Shown one piece after another: positions 36,238 to 46,572 of a DNA stretch of 64,000 nt. The notes beneath the pieces were generated by a model, which did not search any database, was not told the DNA's origin, and saw only the letters and a list, made by a program, of their open reading frames with translations. The first letter of the stretch is position 1; each line of letters opens with the position of its first letter. Source of the stretch: Streptomyces tauricus (lineage in GTDB: Bacteria > Actinomycetota > Actinomycetes > Streptomycetales > Streptomycetaceae); the NCBI RefSeq assembly GCF_014650955.1, contig NZ_BMVY01000008.1, positions 62,001 through 126,000 on the forward strand. The letters run 5' to 3'. The translations under genes and the position numbers were made by a program.

Positions 36238-36990
36238 CTACTGGTGGCCGGTGAGGGCGGTCGGCCCGCCGCCGTCCGTCCCGATGGCGATGTGCGGATC
36301 CCGGTCGGGGTCGGCCCAGTTCAGGATGCGCCGCATGGCGTCCTCGGGCACGGACACACAACCGGCCGTCGCCCCGGCCCCGTTGACGTGCAGAAAGATG
36401 CCCGCGCCCCGACCCCGTACGGGTTGCGCGTAGTTGAAGCCGACGACGAGGGCGTACGCGTACTGCGCCTTGTACGAGATCAGGTGCTCGGACTCGGCGG
36501 CGCGGCAGTCGGCGGGGCGGGGGTCGGTCCACCGGTTGTAGGAGCGGGAGGCGTTGTCCTGGCACCACCAGGAGGTGTCCCGCACCCGGCGGTACGGCGT
36601 GCGCGTCCCCTCGGGCGCCGGGGCGATCCCGAACGCGTACGGCAGGTCGTACAGGCCGGTGGGTGTGGTGTTCGTGCCCTGCTTGCGCGAGCCGCCCTCG
36701 ACGAGTCCCTTGGCGCCGAAGCGCGCGGGCGCGGAACCGGCCCGCACCCAGTGGCCGCCGCGCCGGTTCCACCAGGTGACCGTGCCGGTCGTCGAGGAGG
36801 TCCGGGCGGCCCGCGCGGTGATGAGCTGGCTCCCGCCGCCCGTGTCCGCCATCCGCTCGGGCAGCGGGGCCCGGCCGGCGGGAGCCGATCCCGCGTGGGC
36901 CGGTCCCGCGTGAGCCGGTCCTGCGTGAACCGGCCCCGCGGCGAGCACGAGGAGGGACACGGACGCGAGGACGGCGGCTCCGGGGCGCAT
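36238..36990 (-). CDS. Secreted L,D-transpeptidase
   Basis: ATG 36990 gives 250 residues; TTG 36996 is an alternative that overlaps the upstream stop. A signal peptide (about 1-24, AAVLASVSLLVLAAGPVHA) is followed by short GPAHA repeats. The YkuD catalytic site is HVNGAGATAGCVSV, with the nucleophilic Cys near residue 215. Such enzymes make 3-3 crosslinks in peptidoglycan or attach proteins to it. It follows the flavin-oxidase-like gene closely and may be co-transcribed. Confidence 0.88.
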   Translation of the reverse strand: MRPGAAVLASVSLLVLAAGPVHAGPAHAGPAHAGSAPAGRAPLPERMADTGGGSQLITARAARTSSTTGTVTWWNRRGGHWVRAGSAPARFGAKGLVEGGSRKQGTNTTPTGLYDLPYAFGIAPAPEGTRTPYRRVRDTSWWCQDNASRSYNRWTDPRPADCRAAESEHLISYKAQYAYALVVGFNYAQPVRGRGAGIFLHVNGAGATAGCVSVPEDAMRRILNWADPDRDPHIAIGTDGGGPTALTGHQ

Positions 36991-36992
36991 GC

Positions 36993-37580
36993 TCAAACGG
37001 TACGGGCCGGCATGGGCAGCGGCAGCCCGGGCAGGCCGTCCATGCTGGTCCCGATGTGCTCCTTCTTCTCGAAGTACGCGTTCAGCGAGACGTCGTCCTC
37101 GCGCGCGAAGCGCTTGGCGTGCAGGTCACGGTCCTCGTCGTACGACATGAAGGGCACGGCGTAACCGCAGCTGTCCCGGACGAGTTCGGCCGTCACCACG
37201 ATGATCGCCCGTAGGCCGTGCGGGTCAGGGGTGATGGCCGGGAAGTGTGCGAGGAGGTCCTCGAACCGGGGGTCGTCACGGAAGACCGGCTCGCCCCGGC
37301 CGTGCACCCGGACGATGTTCGGCGGGCCCTGGAAGGCGCACCACATCAGGGTGATCCGGCCGTTCTCCCGCAGGTGCGCGATCGTCTCGGCGTGGCTGCC
37401 GGCGAAGTCCAGGTAGGCGACGGTGAGGTCGTCGAGCACCGCGAACGAACCGGTCAGTCCTTTGGGGGAGAGGTTGACCGTGCCGTCGCCCGACAGGGGC
37501 GCGGTCGCGGTGAAGAAGAGGGGCTGCGCCTCGATGAACGTACGCAGGCGGCCGTCTATGCGTTCGTAGGTCTTTCCCAT
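36993..37580 (-). CDS. Pyridoxamine 5'-phosphate oxidase-like flavoprotein
   Basis: The product is 195 residues from ATG 37580. The split-barrel fold shows FIEAQPLFFTATAPLSGDG, VNLSPKGLTGSFAVLDD, LRENGRITLMWCAFQGPP and IVRVHGRGEPVF. It binds FMN, F420 or a related cofactor. It lacks the features of true PdxH, so the substrate is unknown. The ATG is near an AT-richer promoter region (37585-37630). Confidence 0.88.
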   Translation of the reverse strand: MGKTYERIDGRLRTFIEAQPLFFTATAPLSGDGTVNLSPKGLTGSFAVLDDLTVAYLDFAGSHAETIAHLRENGRITLMWCAFQGPPNIVRVHGRGEPVFRDDPRFEDLLAHFPAITPDPHGLRAIIVVTAELVRDSCGYAVPFMSYDEDRDLHAKRFAREDDVSLNAYFEKKEHIGTSMDGLPGLPLPMPARTV

Positions 37581-37680
37581 GGTCGTTGATTATCGACGAA
37601 ACTCTTTCGCCTGTCTAACTATTTGCATGACTCAGGACCCGCCCCGGCCGGTGAGCGGGGCGGGCCCGTGAGCGCCGGGA

Positions 37681-38556
37681 CTACTGGTTCAGTTCGCAGG
37701 CGGCGAGTGCTTCGAGGCCTTCGGGCTTGGCGGCGGTGCGGCCGATGGCGGTTTCGATGCGGTTGAGGGTGGCGACGCGCTTGTCTTCGAGGGGGCCGAG
37801 GATGGCGTTCTGGACGAAGTTGGCGCCGCCCTGGCCGACGGTGTCGATGAGCCGCTGGTTGGCTTCGGCGATCTGGGCGTCGAGGAGGGCGAGGTTCCTG
37901 GTGACCTCGTCCTGCGCGGAGGCGGGGATCGCGGGCAGACTGCCCTCGACGGCGGGGCAGTTGACGGTGCCGACGGCACCCGCGTCGCCGGCGTCACCCG
38001 CGCCGCCATCGTCCGCTCCGCCGGGCTCTTCCGTGGCCGTCTCGGTCGGCTCGGCCCCGGCCTCGCCGCCTGCCTCACCGCCCGCCTCGTCGCCCGTGTC
38101 GGCCGCGCCGTCGGCGTTCAGTTCGCAGGGGGCGAGTGCTTCGAGGCCTTCGGGCTTGGCGGCGGTGCGGCCGATGGCGGTTTCGATGCGGTTGAGGGGG
38201 GCGACGCGCTTGTCTTCGAGGGGGCCGAGGATGGCGTTCTGGACGAAGTTGGCGCCGCCCTGGCCGACGGTGTCGACGAGTCGCTTGTTCGCCTCGGCGA
38301 TCTGGGTGTCGAGAAGGGCGAGGTTCCTGGTGACCTCGTCCTGCGCGGACGCGGGGATCGCGGGCAGGCTGCCGTCCACGGCGGGGCAGCTGATCGTGCC
38401 GGGGGACGCGAGGGTGCCGGCCTGGCCGTTGGTGTTCTCGGACGTCTCCCCGGCGAGGGCGGAACCTGCGATCACCGCTCCGGACAACGCCACCGCGGCA
38501 GCGCCGCCGATGATCGCCACGCGGCGCTTGTTGTACTTCGGAAGAGCCCTGGACAT
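37681..38556 (-). CDS. Exported protein with two near-identical repeats
   Basis: The product is 291 residues from ATG 38556. The N-terminus (KYNKRRVAIIGGAAAVALSG ... SALAGET) is a signal or anchor. Two copies of about 90 residues follow, each starting CPAV-(D/E)-GSLPAIPASAQDE and ending EGLEALA-(P/A)-CELN; they differ at only a few residues. Cys at each end of a copy could form a disulfide. An acidic Gly/Ala/Glu linker (about 150-200) separates them. I do not recognise the family. It stands alone, facing away from argH. Confidence 0.75.
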   Translation of the reverse strand: MSRALPKYNKRRVAIIGGAAAVALSGAVIAGSALAGETSENTNGQAGTLASPGTISCPAVDGSLPAIPASAQDEVTRNLALLDTQIAEANKRLVDTVGQGGANFVQNAILGPLEDKRVAPLNRIETAIGRTAAKPEGLEALAPCELNADGAADTGDEAGGEAGGEAGAEPTETATEEPGGADDGGAGDAGDAGAVGTVNCPAVEGSLPAIPASAQDEVTRNLALLDAQIAEANQRLIDTVGQGGANFVQNAILGPLEDKRVATLNRIETAIGRTAAKPEGLEALAACELNQ

Positions 38557-38725
38557 GGGGGTGCCTCACTTGGGTCAGGAGTGGGTCGGGGGAGGGTTGG
38601 CAGTGACTTCGACGTGGGGTTCGAAGGTGCTGCACGGACGCGGCGCCGGCGTTCGGGGTGAAGTACGGGTAAGCGGTTTCTCGCGTTCAATCGGGGCCGC
38701 GATTTCCTGTCGGCGCGGTCTGGAT

Positions 38726-38759
38726 TGACGAGTCATGCGTTGCTCTGCATAATCATGCA
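38726..38759 (+). promoter_or_regulatory. ARG boxes upstream of argH
   Basis: TGCATAATCATGCA (38746-38759) is a perfect TGCAT-N4-ATGCA site. TGACGAGTCATGCG (38726-38739) is a weaker one 20 bp away, the same spacing style as at argC. The argH start is 127 bp downstream. The rest of the 329-bp gap holds one degenerate GCGCAGTTCCC-type repeat (38824). Confidence 0.8.
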
Positions 38760-38873
38760 TAGCGGTGAGTGTGCCGCACCGAGGCCCCGCGGATGGCCGG
38801 GTGCGGGTGTGTCGTGGCTGATCGCGCAGTTCCCGGCGCCCCTTCCGAGGTGCCCTCTTCCCAACAGTTCTGA

Positions 38874-40319
<1,446 letters not shown>

Positions 40320-40357
40320 GCTGCGCCGCTTCTTCGGATACGCCGGCCAGGACTGAC

Positions 40358-40683
40358 GGCCGGTCACCTGCGCAGTTCCCCGCGCCCCTGGGGGTGCGAT
40401 GGCCGGTCACCTGCGCAGTTCCCCGCGCCCCTTGGGGGGTTTGTGTGACGGTTGGTTGCCTGCTGCGGGTGGGTCGTGGTTGCCCGCGCAGTTCCCCGCG
40501 CCCCTAAAAGACGGGGCTGCGCCCCGGTCTTTTCGCCCCTCGGGGGCACAGGGAAGGTCGCGCTCAGCCCCATACGGCCCCCAGCAGGCGACCAACCTGT
40601 TTGGGGGCGCGGGGAACGGCGCGGGTGACGATGGCGTACCTGCAGTGGATGGCTGGGCTGTTTGGGGGCGCGGGGAACTGCGC
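40358..40683. repeat. Five 19-bp GC-rich repeats between argH and the reductase
   Basis: GCGCAGTTCCCCGCGCCCC occurs at about 40370, 40413 and 40486, and complementary copies at 40604 and 40665. The first two belong to a 43-bp direct duplication starting GGCCGGTCACC (40358, 40401). The 482-bp gap holds no convincing gene. Confidence 0.8.
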
Positions 40684-40801
40684 GGCCAGCCACGACGTAC
40701 CCGCACCCGCCCCGCCCCGGCCCCCGGAGGGGCGTCCGTGGGAACGGCGTCGGGATACGTTGGTCGCACAGCCGTACCGCAGCCGACCCACGGAGCTCGC
40801 G

Positions 40802-41773
40802 ATGCCCTTCGCCCGACTGGCAACAGCAACCACCCCAACCTGCCACATCGGCCTCGGCCTCGCCGCGATCGGTCGCCCCGGCTACATCACCCTCGGCCGC
40901 GACGAAGACCTCGGAGAGGACCGCAGCGTCGACACGCTGCGCACCCGCACCCACGAACTCCTCGACGCCGCCTACGCCCAAGGCGTCCGCTACTTCGACG
41001 CCGCCCGCTCCTACGGCCGCTCGGAGGAGTTCCTCGCCGGCTGGCTGAAGGCACGCCCCGGCATCGACGACATCGTCGTCGGCAGCAAGTGGGGCTACAC
41101 CTACACGGCCGACTGGCGTACCGACGCCGAGGCGCACGAGATCAAGGACCACAGCCTCACCACGTACGAGCGGCAGCGCGCCGAGTCCGCCGAACTGCTC
41201 GGCGACAGGCTCGACCTCTACCAGATCCACTCGGTGACGCCCGAGAGCCCGGCCCTCACCGACAAGGAACTGCACGCGGAACTGGCCGAGGCCGCAGCCC
41301 GGGGCCTGACCGTCGGCTTCTCCACCAGCGGTCCCGCCCAGGCCGACGCGATCCGCGCCGCACTCGCCGTGACCGTCGGCTCGGCGCCCCTCTTCCGGAC
41401 CGTCCAGGCCACGTACAACGTCCTGGACACCTCCGCGGGCCCCGCGCTCGCCGAGGCGCACGAGGCCGGACTCACCGTGATCATCAAGGAGGGCATGGCC
41501 AACGGCCGCCTCGCCGACCCGCACGCACCGCCCGCCGTGCGCGCCATCGCGGAGGAGGCGGGCGTCGGCTCCGACGCGGTCGCCCTCGCCTTCGTGCTGC
41601 GCCGCCCCTGGGCCGGCGTGGTCCTCTCCGGCGCGGCCACCACCAACCAGCTCGCGTCCAACCTGCACGCCGCGGTGGTCGATCTCGATGACGGGCAGGT
41701 GGCCCGTCTCGACACACTGGCCGAGGAGCCGACCGCGTACTGGGAGTACCGCGGCACACTGCCCTGGCACTGA
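40802..41773 (+). CDS. Aldo/keto reductase
   Basis: The product is 323 residues from ATG 40802 after CACGGAG. The (beta/alpha)8 fold has LDAAYAQGVRYFDAARSYGR (catalytic Asp/Tyr region), IVVGSKWGYTY (Lys), LDLYQIHSVTPE (His) and a late segment VVLSGAATTNQLASNL for NADPH binding. The GLGLAAIGRPGYI start resembles bacterial stand-alone reductases of unknown substrate. It is isolated by repeats upstream; the TetR/MFS pair follows 126 bp later. Confidence 0.9.
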   Translation: MPFARLATATTPTCHIGLGLAAIGRPGYITLGRDEDLGEDRSVDTLRTRTHELLDAAYAQGVRYFDAARSYGRSEEFLAGWLKARPGIDDIVVGSKWGYTYTADWRTDAEAHEIKDHSLTTYERQRAESAELLGDRLDLYQIHSVTPESPALTDKELHAELAEAAARGLTVGFSTSGPAQADAIRAALAVTVGSAPLFRTVQATYNVLDTSAGPALAEAHEAGLTVIIKEGMANGRLADPHAPPAVRAIAEEAGVGSDAVALAFVLRRPWAGVVLSGAATTNQLASNLHAAVVDLDDGQVARLDTLAEEPTAYWEYRGTLPWH

Positions 41774-41861
41774 CCTCCGACCTCTACCCTCTGACCTCCG
41801 ACTTCTGACCCCAGACTCCGGGTCCTGGCGGGCCCGGCCGGTGAGCGTCGCGTGCCCCGCG

Positions 41862-41892
41862 TGAGACATGTATGTCTCATATGGGCTATGGT
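41862..41892 (+). promoter_or_regulatory. TetR operator and leaderless promoter
   Basis: TGAGACATGTATGTCTCA (41862-41879) is a perfect 18-bp palindrome. A further half site TGTCTCA lies at 41893-41899. GAGACA (41863) and TATGGT (41887-41892) could be -35 and -10, with the start point at the ATG at 41899. The repressor would block its own promoter. Confidence 0.75.
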
Positions 41893-41898
41893 TGTCTC

Positions 41899-42450
41899 AT
41901 GGCCGTCGACCGTGAACACGTGCTGCGCAGCGCAGCCGCCCTGCTGACCCGCAGAGCCACCGCCACCATGGACGAGGTCGCCAAGGCGGCCGGGATCAGC
42001 CGGGCGACCCTGCACCGCCAGTTCGCGGGCCGCGACGCCCTGGTGCGGGCGCTCGAAGAGCTGGGCATCCAGGAGTGCGAGGCCGCGCTGGACGCGGCCC
42101 GGCTCGACGACGACACCGCCCGCGAGGCCGTACGCCGTCTGGTGCGCGAGTTCGAGAGCGCCGCGGGGCTGCTCGGCTTCCTCTACACCGAGAACCAGCT
42201 GTTCGAGGGCGAGGAGCAGAACGCGGGCTGGGCCCGGATCGACGCCCGGATCGCCGCGCTGTTCCGGCGCGGCCAGCAGAGCGGCGAGTTCCGTATCGAC
42301 CTGACCCCGGCCTGGCTGACCGAAGCCCTCTACGGGCTCTTCGCCTCCGGGGCGTGGGCCGTGAGCGAGGGCCGGGTGGCGGCCAAGGACTTCCAGTACA
42401 TGATCGTCGAGCTGTTGCTCGGCGGCGCACTACGGAGAGAGGAATCATGA
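41899..42450 (+). CDS. TetR-family repressor
   Basis: The product is 183 residues from ATG 41899. The helix-turn-helix is at 8-50 (LRSAAALLTRRATATMDEVA, AAGISRATLHRQFAGRDALV). The C-terminal ligand domain is FLYTENQLFEG ... LTPAWLTEALYGLFASGAW. It overlaps the efflux gene by 4 bases, so it most likely controls that pump in response to its substrate. No ribosome site precedes the ATG, in line with a leaderless mRNA. Confidence 0.9.
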   Translation: MAVDREHVLRSAAALLTRRATATMDEVAKAAGISRATLHRQFAGRDALVRALEELGIQECEAALDAARLDDDTAREAVRRLVREFESAAGLLGFLYTENQLFEGEEQNAGWARIDARIAALFRRGQQSGEFRIDLTPAWLTEALYGLFASGAWAVSEGRVAAKDFQYMIVELLLGGALRREES

Positions 42451-43985
42451 CCAGCACGACGCGGCCGGCGTTCGCCACGGAGACGGAGAAGCGACCGGGC
42501 CGCTGGCTCGCGCTCTCCGTCCTCGTCCTCGCCGTGCTGCTGGTGGCCGTCGACGCGACCGTCCTCGGCCTCGCGACCCCCTACATCAGCGAGGACCTGA
42601 AGCCCTCCGGCAACCAGCTCCTGTGGATCGGCGACGTCTACTCGTTCGTCATCGCCGGTCTGCTCGTCTCCATGGGCAGTCTCGGCGACCGCGTCGGCCG
42701 CAGGAAGCTGCTGCTCATCGGCTCGGTGGCGTTCGGCCTGATCTCGGTGCTCAACGCATACGCGAACAGCCCCGAGGCGCTGATCGTGGCGCGGGCGCTG
42801 CTCGGTGTCGCGGGTGCCACGCTGATGCCCGCCACTCTCGCCCTCATCCGCAACCTCTTCCACGACCCGCGCGAACGCAGTCTCGCCATCGGTATCTGGG
42901 GCGCCACCGCCTCGGCCGGAACCGCGGTCGGCCCCGTCCTCGGCGGCTTCCTGCTCGAACACTTCTGGTGGGGCTCGGTCTTCCTGATCAACCTGCCCGT
43001 GATGGCGGTCCTCGTCCTGGTCGGCGTGAAGCTGCTGCCGGAGTCCCGCAACCCCGAGCCGGGCCCCTGGGACCTCGTCAGCGTCGTGCTGTCCCTCGTC
43101 GGCATGGTGGGAATCGTCTACGGCATCAAGGAGGCCGCTTCGCACGGCCCGAACGTGACGGCGGCCGCGGCGGCCCTGCTGGGCGCGGCGGCGCTGTACG
43201 GATTCGTACGCCGCCAACTGACGCTCCCCGTACCGCTCCTGAACATGCGGCTGTTCCGCAACCGCGGCTTCTCCGGAGCGGTGCTCGCCGACCTGCTGAC
43301 CATCCTCGGCCTGTCCGGAGTGGTCTTCTTCCTCTCGCAGTACCTGCAACTCGTGCAGGGACGCGGGCCGCTGGAGGCCGGACTCGCCGAACTGCCCGCC
43401 GCGGTGGGCGCGGTGGCGGCGGGCCTCGTGGCGGGAACGTTCGCGCGCCGCTACTCGGTACGTGCCGTCGTGGCGGGCGGCCTCGCCGCGATCGGGCTCG
43501 CCCTGGGCGCGCTGACGGTCCTGGACCAGTCCACCGGCTATCCGCTCCTCGGTGGGGCGCTGCTGGTCGTCGGTGTCGGCGCGGGTTTCTCCTTCACCGT
43601 GACCGCCGACGTGATCCTCTCCAGCGTGCCGAGGGAGCAGGCGGGCGCCGCGTCCGCGGTCTCCGAGACGGCGTACGAACTGGGGGCGGCCCTCGGCATC
43701 GCGCTGCTGGGCTCGATCGTCACGGGCGTCTACGCCGGCTTCACGGCACCCGCGGGCACACCGCGGGACGTGGCCGACGCGGCCCACGAGTCCCTCGGCG
43801 GAGCGGTGGAGGCCTCCTCGGCCCTGTCCACCCCCGAGCCCCTGCTGGACACGGCCCGCACGGCCTTCGTGGACGGCGTGGCCCTGGCGGCAGGCCTGGG
43901 CGCGACGGTCCTCCTGGCCGCATCGGCAGCAGCCTGGATCCTCCTACGCACCCAAAAACTGGGCGACACCCCCGAACACCCGTAA
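42447..43985 (+). CDS. MFS drug exporter, DHA2 (14-helix) type
   Basis: The product is 512 residues from ATG 42447. Fourteen membrane helices are readable, starting LALSVLVLAVLLVAVDATVL. DHA2 motifs are LDxT-like AVDATVLGLATPYI, motif A GSLGDRVGRRKLLLIGS, motif C GATASAGTAVGPVLGGFLLE and an aromatic WWGSVFLINLPV. It exports toxic compounds or antibiotics by proton antiport. TetR immediately before it is the likely regulator. Confidence 0.92.
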   Translation: MTSTTRPAFATETEKRPGRWLALSVLVLAVLLVAVDATVLGLATPYISEDLKPSGNQLLWIGDVYSFVIAGLLVSMGSLGDRVGRRKLLLIGSVAFGLISVLNAYANSPEALIVARALLGVAGATLMPATLALIRNLFHDPRERSLAIGIWGATASAGTAVGPVLGGFLLEHFWWGSVFLINLPVMAVLVLVGVKLLPESRNPEPGPWDLVSVVLSLVGMVGIVYGIKEAASHGPNVTAAAAALLGAAALYGFVRRQLTLPVPLLNMRLFRNRGFSGAVLADLLTILGLSGVVFFLSQYLQLVQGRGPLEAGLAELPAAVGAVAAGLVAGTFARRYSVRAVVAGGLAAIGLALGALTVLDQSTGYPLLGGALLVVGVGAGFSFTVTADVILSSVPREQAGAASAVSETAYELGAALGIALLGSIVTGVYAGFTAPAGTPRDVADAAHESLGGAVEASSALSTPEPLLDTARTAFVDGVALAAGLGATVLLAASAAAWILLRTQKLGDTPEHP

Positions 43986-44006
43986 CCGAGCCCCCCACCC
44001 CCCCCA

Positions 44007-44096
44007 GGGGCGCGAGGAACCGCGCACTCAGCCCACGACGGCCCGCACCTACGAACGGCCCCCGCACTCATCCCCCAGGGGCGCGGGGAACGGCGC
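44007..44096. repeat. Two GC-rich repeats after the exporter
   Basis: A degenerate GGGGCGCGAGGAACCGCGC (about 44012) and a good GGGGCGCGGGGAACGGCGC (about 44078) lie between the exporter and the converging acyltransferase. Confidence 0.7.
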
Positions 44097-44141
44097 ACGA
44101 AGCCGAAGACAATGCGCGGCCGACAGGCAAAAAACCCGCGG

Positions 44142-44816
44142 CTACGCCGCTTCCTTCGCCTTCGTGGCGTACATGTCCACGTACTCCTGCCCCGACAACC
44201 GCATGACCTCGGCCATCACCGAGTCCGTCACGGCCCGCAGCACATACCGGTCACGGTCCATACCCTCGTACCGCGAGAACTCCATCGCCTCGCCGAAGCG
44301 AACGGTGACCCGCCCGGGGCGGGGGAACCCGGCGCCACCGGGCTGGATCTTGTCCGTGCCGATGATGGCGAACGGCACCACAGGCGCCCCGGTCATCAGC
44401 GCGAGCCGCGCGATACCCGTGCGGCCGCGGTAGAGCCGGCCGTCGGGGGAGCGGGTGCCCTCCGGGTAGATGCTGAAGACCTTGCCCTCCTCCAGCACCC
44501 GACGCCCCGTCATCAGCGCGGCGACACCGCCGCGTCCGCCGTCCCGGTCGACCGGGATCATGCCGCAGCCGGTGAAGAACCACGCCATCAGCCGCCCCTT
44601 GAGGCCCTTGCCGGTGACGTACTCGTCCTTGCCGATGAAGAAGACCTGGCGGTCGCAGAACAGCGGCATGATCATCGAGTCGATGAACGTGAGATGGTTG
44701 CCGGCGAGGATGACCGGGCCCGTGCCCGGGATGCGCTCCGCACCCTCCACCCGTGGGCGGAACATCAGGCGCATGATCGGTCCGAGCACTGCCTTGATGA
44801 GCGCGAAGCGGGACAA
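44142..44816 (-). CDS. 1-acyl-sn-glycerol-3-phosphate acyltransferase-like (PlsC family)
   Basis: TTG 44816 follows GGAGGGCCCG; an earlier TTG at 44834 has no ribosome site. The product is about 224 residues. Acyltransferase motifs are GNHLTFIDSM (NHxxxxD), then IPVDRDGGRGG, and YPEGTRSPDGRLYRGRTG, APVVPFAIIG. It acylates lysophosphatidic acid in membrane lipid synthesis or a related lipid. Its promoter region is shared with the divergent glpQ1. Confidence 0.9.
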   Translation of the reverse strand: MSRFALIKAVLGPIMRLMFRPRVEGAERIPGTGPVILAGNHLTFIDSMIMPLFCDRQVFFIGKDEYVTGKGLKGRLMAWFFTGCGMIPVDRDGGRGGVAALMTGRRVLEEGKVFSIYPEGTRSPDGRLYRGRTGIARLALMTGAPVVPFAIIGTDKIQPGGAGFPRPGRVTVRFGEAMEFSRYEGMDRDRYVLRAVTDSVMAEVMRLSGQEYVDMYATKAKEAA

Positions 44817-44916
44817 CGGGCCCTCCGGTGTCAAGGGGTGGGTGACAAGTCTGTGTGGGTTTCAAGTCTGTGCAGGTGAGGACGATACTCGCGCGCGCCG
44901 GGGTCTTGCACATCGG

Positions 44917-44955
44917 GTTCACCGACTGGATACGCACGGTTGACCCTTGTTTACC
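44917..44955 (+). promoter_or_regulatory. PHO-box-like repeats upstream of glpQ1
   Basis: GTTCACC (44917), GGATACG (44928), GTTGACC (44939) and GTTTACC (44949) are spaced 11, 11 and 10 bp, the direct-repeat layout of Streptomyces PhoP sites. glpQ1 of S. coelicolor is known to be PhoP-controlled. The remaining 300 bp to the gene shows no other clear feature. Confidence 0.55.
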
Positions 44956-45257
44956 TGGGGTGGCGGTACGTCACACGGCTGTCATCCACGAGTCGCGATG
45001 TGACGAAGCCCGCACGAGTTAGCCCTCCAGGGTCAGGTTCCCGCCCACCGCCGCCCAAACTTCCGCCCGCCGTCGGCTGCCCTCCGGCCCGTCCGGCGTT
45101 CGAGGACGAGCGCGGAAAACCGCCCCCGCCCCACCGCCGCCCACAAGACACCCACCGTCACCCACGTGTTCCGTCCAAGGTCTCCCACCCGTCACCCCAC
45201 CGCACCTACGATCAGTCCCGCTTTGACAGGTGCAGGGCAGTATGCGGAGGAGCGCTC

Positions 45258-46448
45258 ATGGGCACGCAGGGGACGCGGGACACGCAGGGGTCGGACGACG
45301 GCCGGACCGGGACCACTCCCGGCCGGCGCGCACTGCTCGGGGCCGCGGTCCTCGGCGCCGGCGGAGCGGTCCTCGGACTGCCGGCCACGGCGAGAGCCGC
45401 CGAGAAGCACGGGAGCGGCGGCTACAGGAGCCTGCCCAAGCCCACGGTCATCGGGCACCGCGGAGCCAGCGGCTACCGCCCGGAGCACACGCTCGGCTCG
45501 TACCAGCTCGCCCTCGACATGGGCGCGCACATCATCGAGGCCGGCGACCTGGTGCCGACCAAGGACGGCCACCTCGTGTGCCGCCACGAGCCGGAGATCG
45601 GCGGTACGACGGACGTCTCCGCGCACCCCGAGTTCGCGGACCGCAAGGTCACCAAGCTCCTCGACGGGGTCTCCACGACCGGCTGGTTCACCGAGGACTT
45701 CACGCTCGCCGAGCTGAAGACCCTCCGCGCCAAGGAGCGCGTCCCGGCCAACCGCCCGCACAACACGCTCTACGACGGCCGCTGGGAGATCCCCACCTTC
45801 GAAGAGGTGCTGCGCTGGCGCGAGGAGCAGAGCAGGAAGCTCGGCCGGCAGGTCTGGATCTACCCCGAGCTCAAGCACCCCACCTACTTCCGCAAGCTGG
45901 GCCTCGGCCTGGAGGAGCGGGTCGCCAAGGTGCTGCGCAAGCACGGCCTGCACAAGAAGAACTCGCCGGTCATCCTCCAGTCCTTCGAGCCGACCAGCAT
46001 CCAGCGCCTGAACAAGCTGGTGGACAACCCCCTGGCCGTGCTCCTGTCCGCCGCGAACAGCCGCCCCTGGGACTTCGTGGAGACGGGTGACCCGCGTACG
46101 GTCGCCGACCTGGTCAGGCCCGCGGGCCTGAAGTGGATCGCCTCCTACGCGCAGGGCATCGGGCCGACCCTCGACCTGATCATCCCGAAGGACGCGAGCG
46201 GCAACCTCACCACGCCGACCACCCTGGTCCGGGACGCGCACGCCGAGGGCCTCATCCTGCACCCGTACACGATGCGCAACGAGAACCCCTTCCTGCCCGC
46301 GAACTTCCGCAAGGGCACCGACGTGGACGCCTACGGTGACGTCTTCGGCGCGTTCGCCACGTACTTCGCCACCGGTATCGACGGCGTCTTCACCGACAAC
46401 CCGGACACCGGCCTCCTCGCCCGCGAGGACTTCCTCAAGAAGAACTGA
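45258..46448 (+). CDS. glpQ1: Tat-secreted glycerophosphodiester phosphodiesterase
   Basis: The product is 396 residues from ATG 45258 after GGAGG. A twin-arginine signal (about 22-48, PGRRALLGAAVLGAGGAVLG) precedes the GDPD barrel: VIGHRGASGYRPEHTLGSYQ, IIEAGDLVPTKDGHLVCRHEP, VWIYPELKHPTYFR, ILQSFEPTS and IDGVFTDNPDTG. It hydrolyses glycerophosphodiesters, releasing glycerol-3-phosphate as a phosphorus source. Identity with S. coelicolor glpQ1 rests on remembered gene order and similarity. Confidence 0.92.
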   Translation: MGTQGTRDTQGSDDGRTGTTPGRRALLGAAVLGAGGAVLGLPATARAAEKHGSGGYRSLPKPTVIGHRGASGYRPEHTLGSYQLALDMGAHIIEAGDLVPTKDGHLVCRHEPEIGGTTDVSAHPEFADRKVTKLLDGVSTTGWFTEDFTLAELKTLRAKERVPANRPHNTLYDGRWEIPTFEEVLRWREEQSRKLGRQVWIYPELKHPTYFRKLGLGLEERVAKVLRKHGLHKKNSPVILQSFEPTSIQRLNKLVDNPLAVLLSAANSRPWDFVETGDPRTVADLVRPAGLKWIASYAQGIGPTLDLIIPKDASGNLTTPTTLVRDAHAEGLILHPYTMRNENPFLPANFRKGTDVDAYGDVFGAFATYFATGIDGVFTDNPDTGLLAREDFLKKN

Positions 46449-46460
46449 CCCACCGCTGCT

Positions 46461-46489
46461 CCACGGCTCGGTACAGAGCCGAGCCGTGG
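46461..46489 (+). terminator. Terminator of glpQ1
   Basis: CCACGGCTCGG (46461-46471) and its exact complement (46479-46489) flank a 7-base loop, 13 bp after the stop codon. Confidence 0.8.
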
Positions 46490-46540
46490 CCGGTCCCGCT
46501 CGTCAACAGCCGAGCCCGCGGACCCGGTCGGGTGACGCAC

Positions 46541-46572
46541 GGCCGTCCCGGCAACCTCGCGCCGGGACGGCC
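46541..46572 (+). terminator. Second hairpin, ending 15 bp before the sigma-like gene
   Basis: GGCCGTCCCGGC (46541-46552) pairs exactly with 46561-46572 around an 8-base loop. It may be a back-up terminator or a leader structure of the next gene. Confidence 0.65.
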
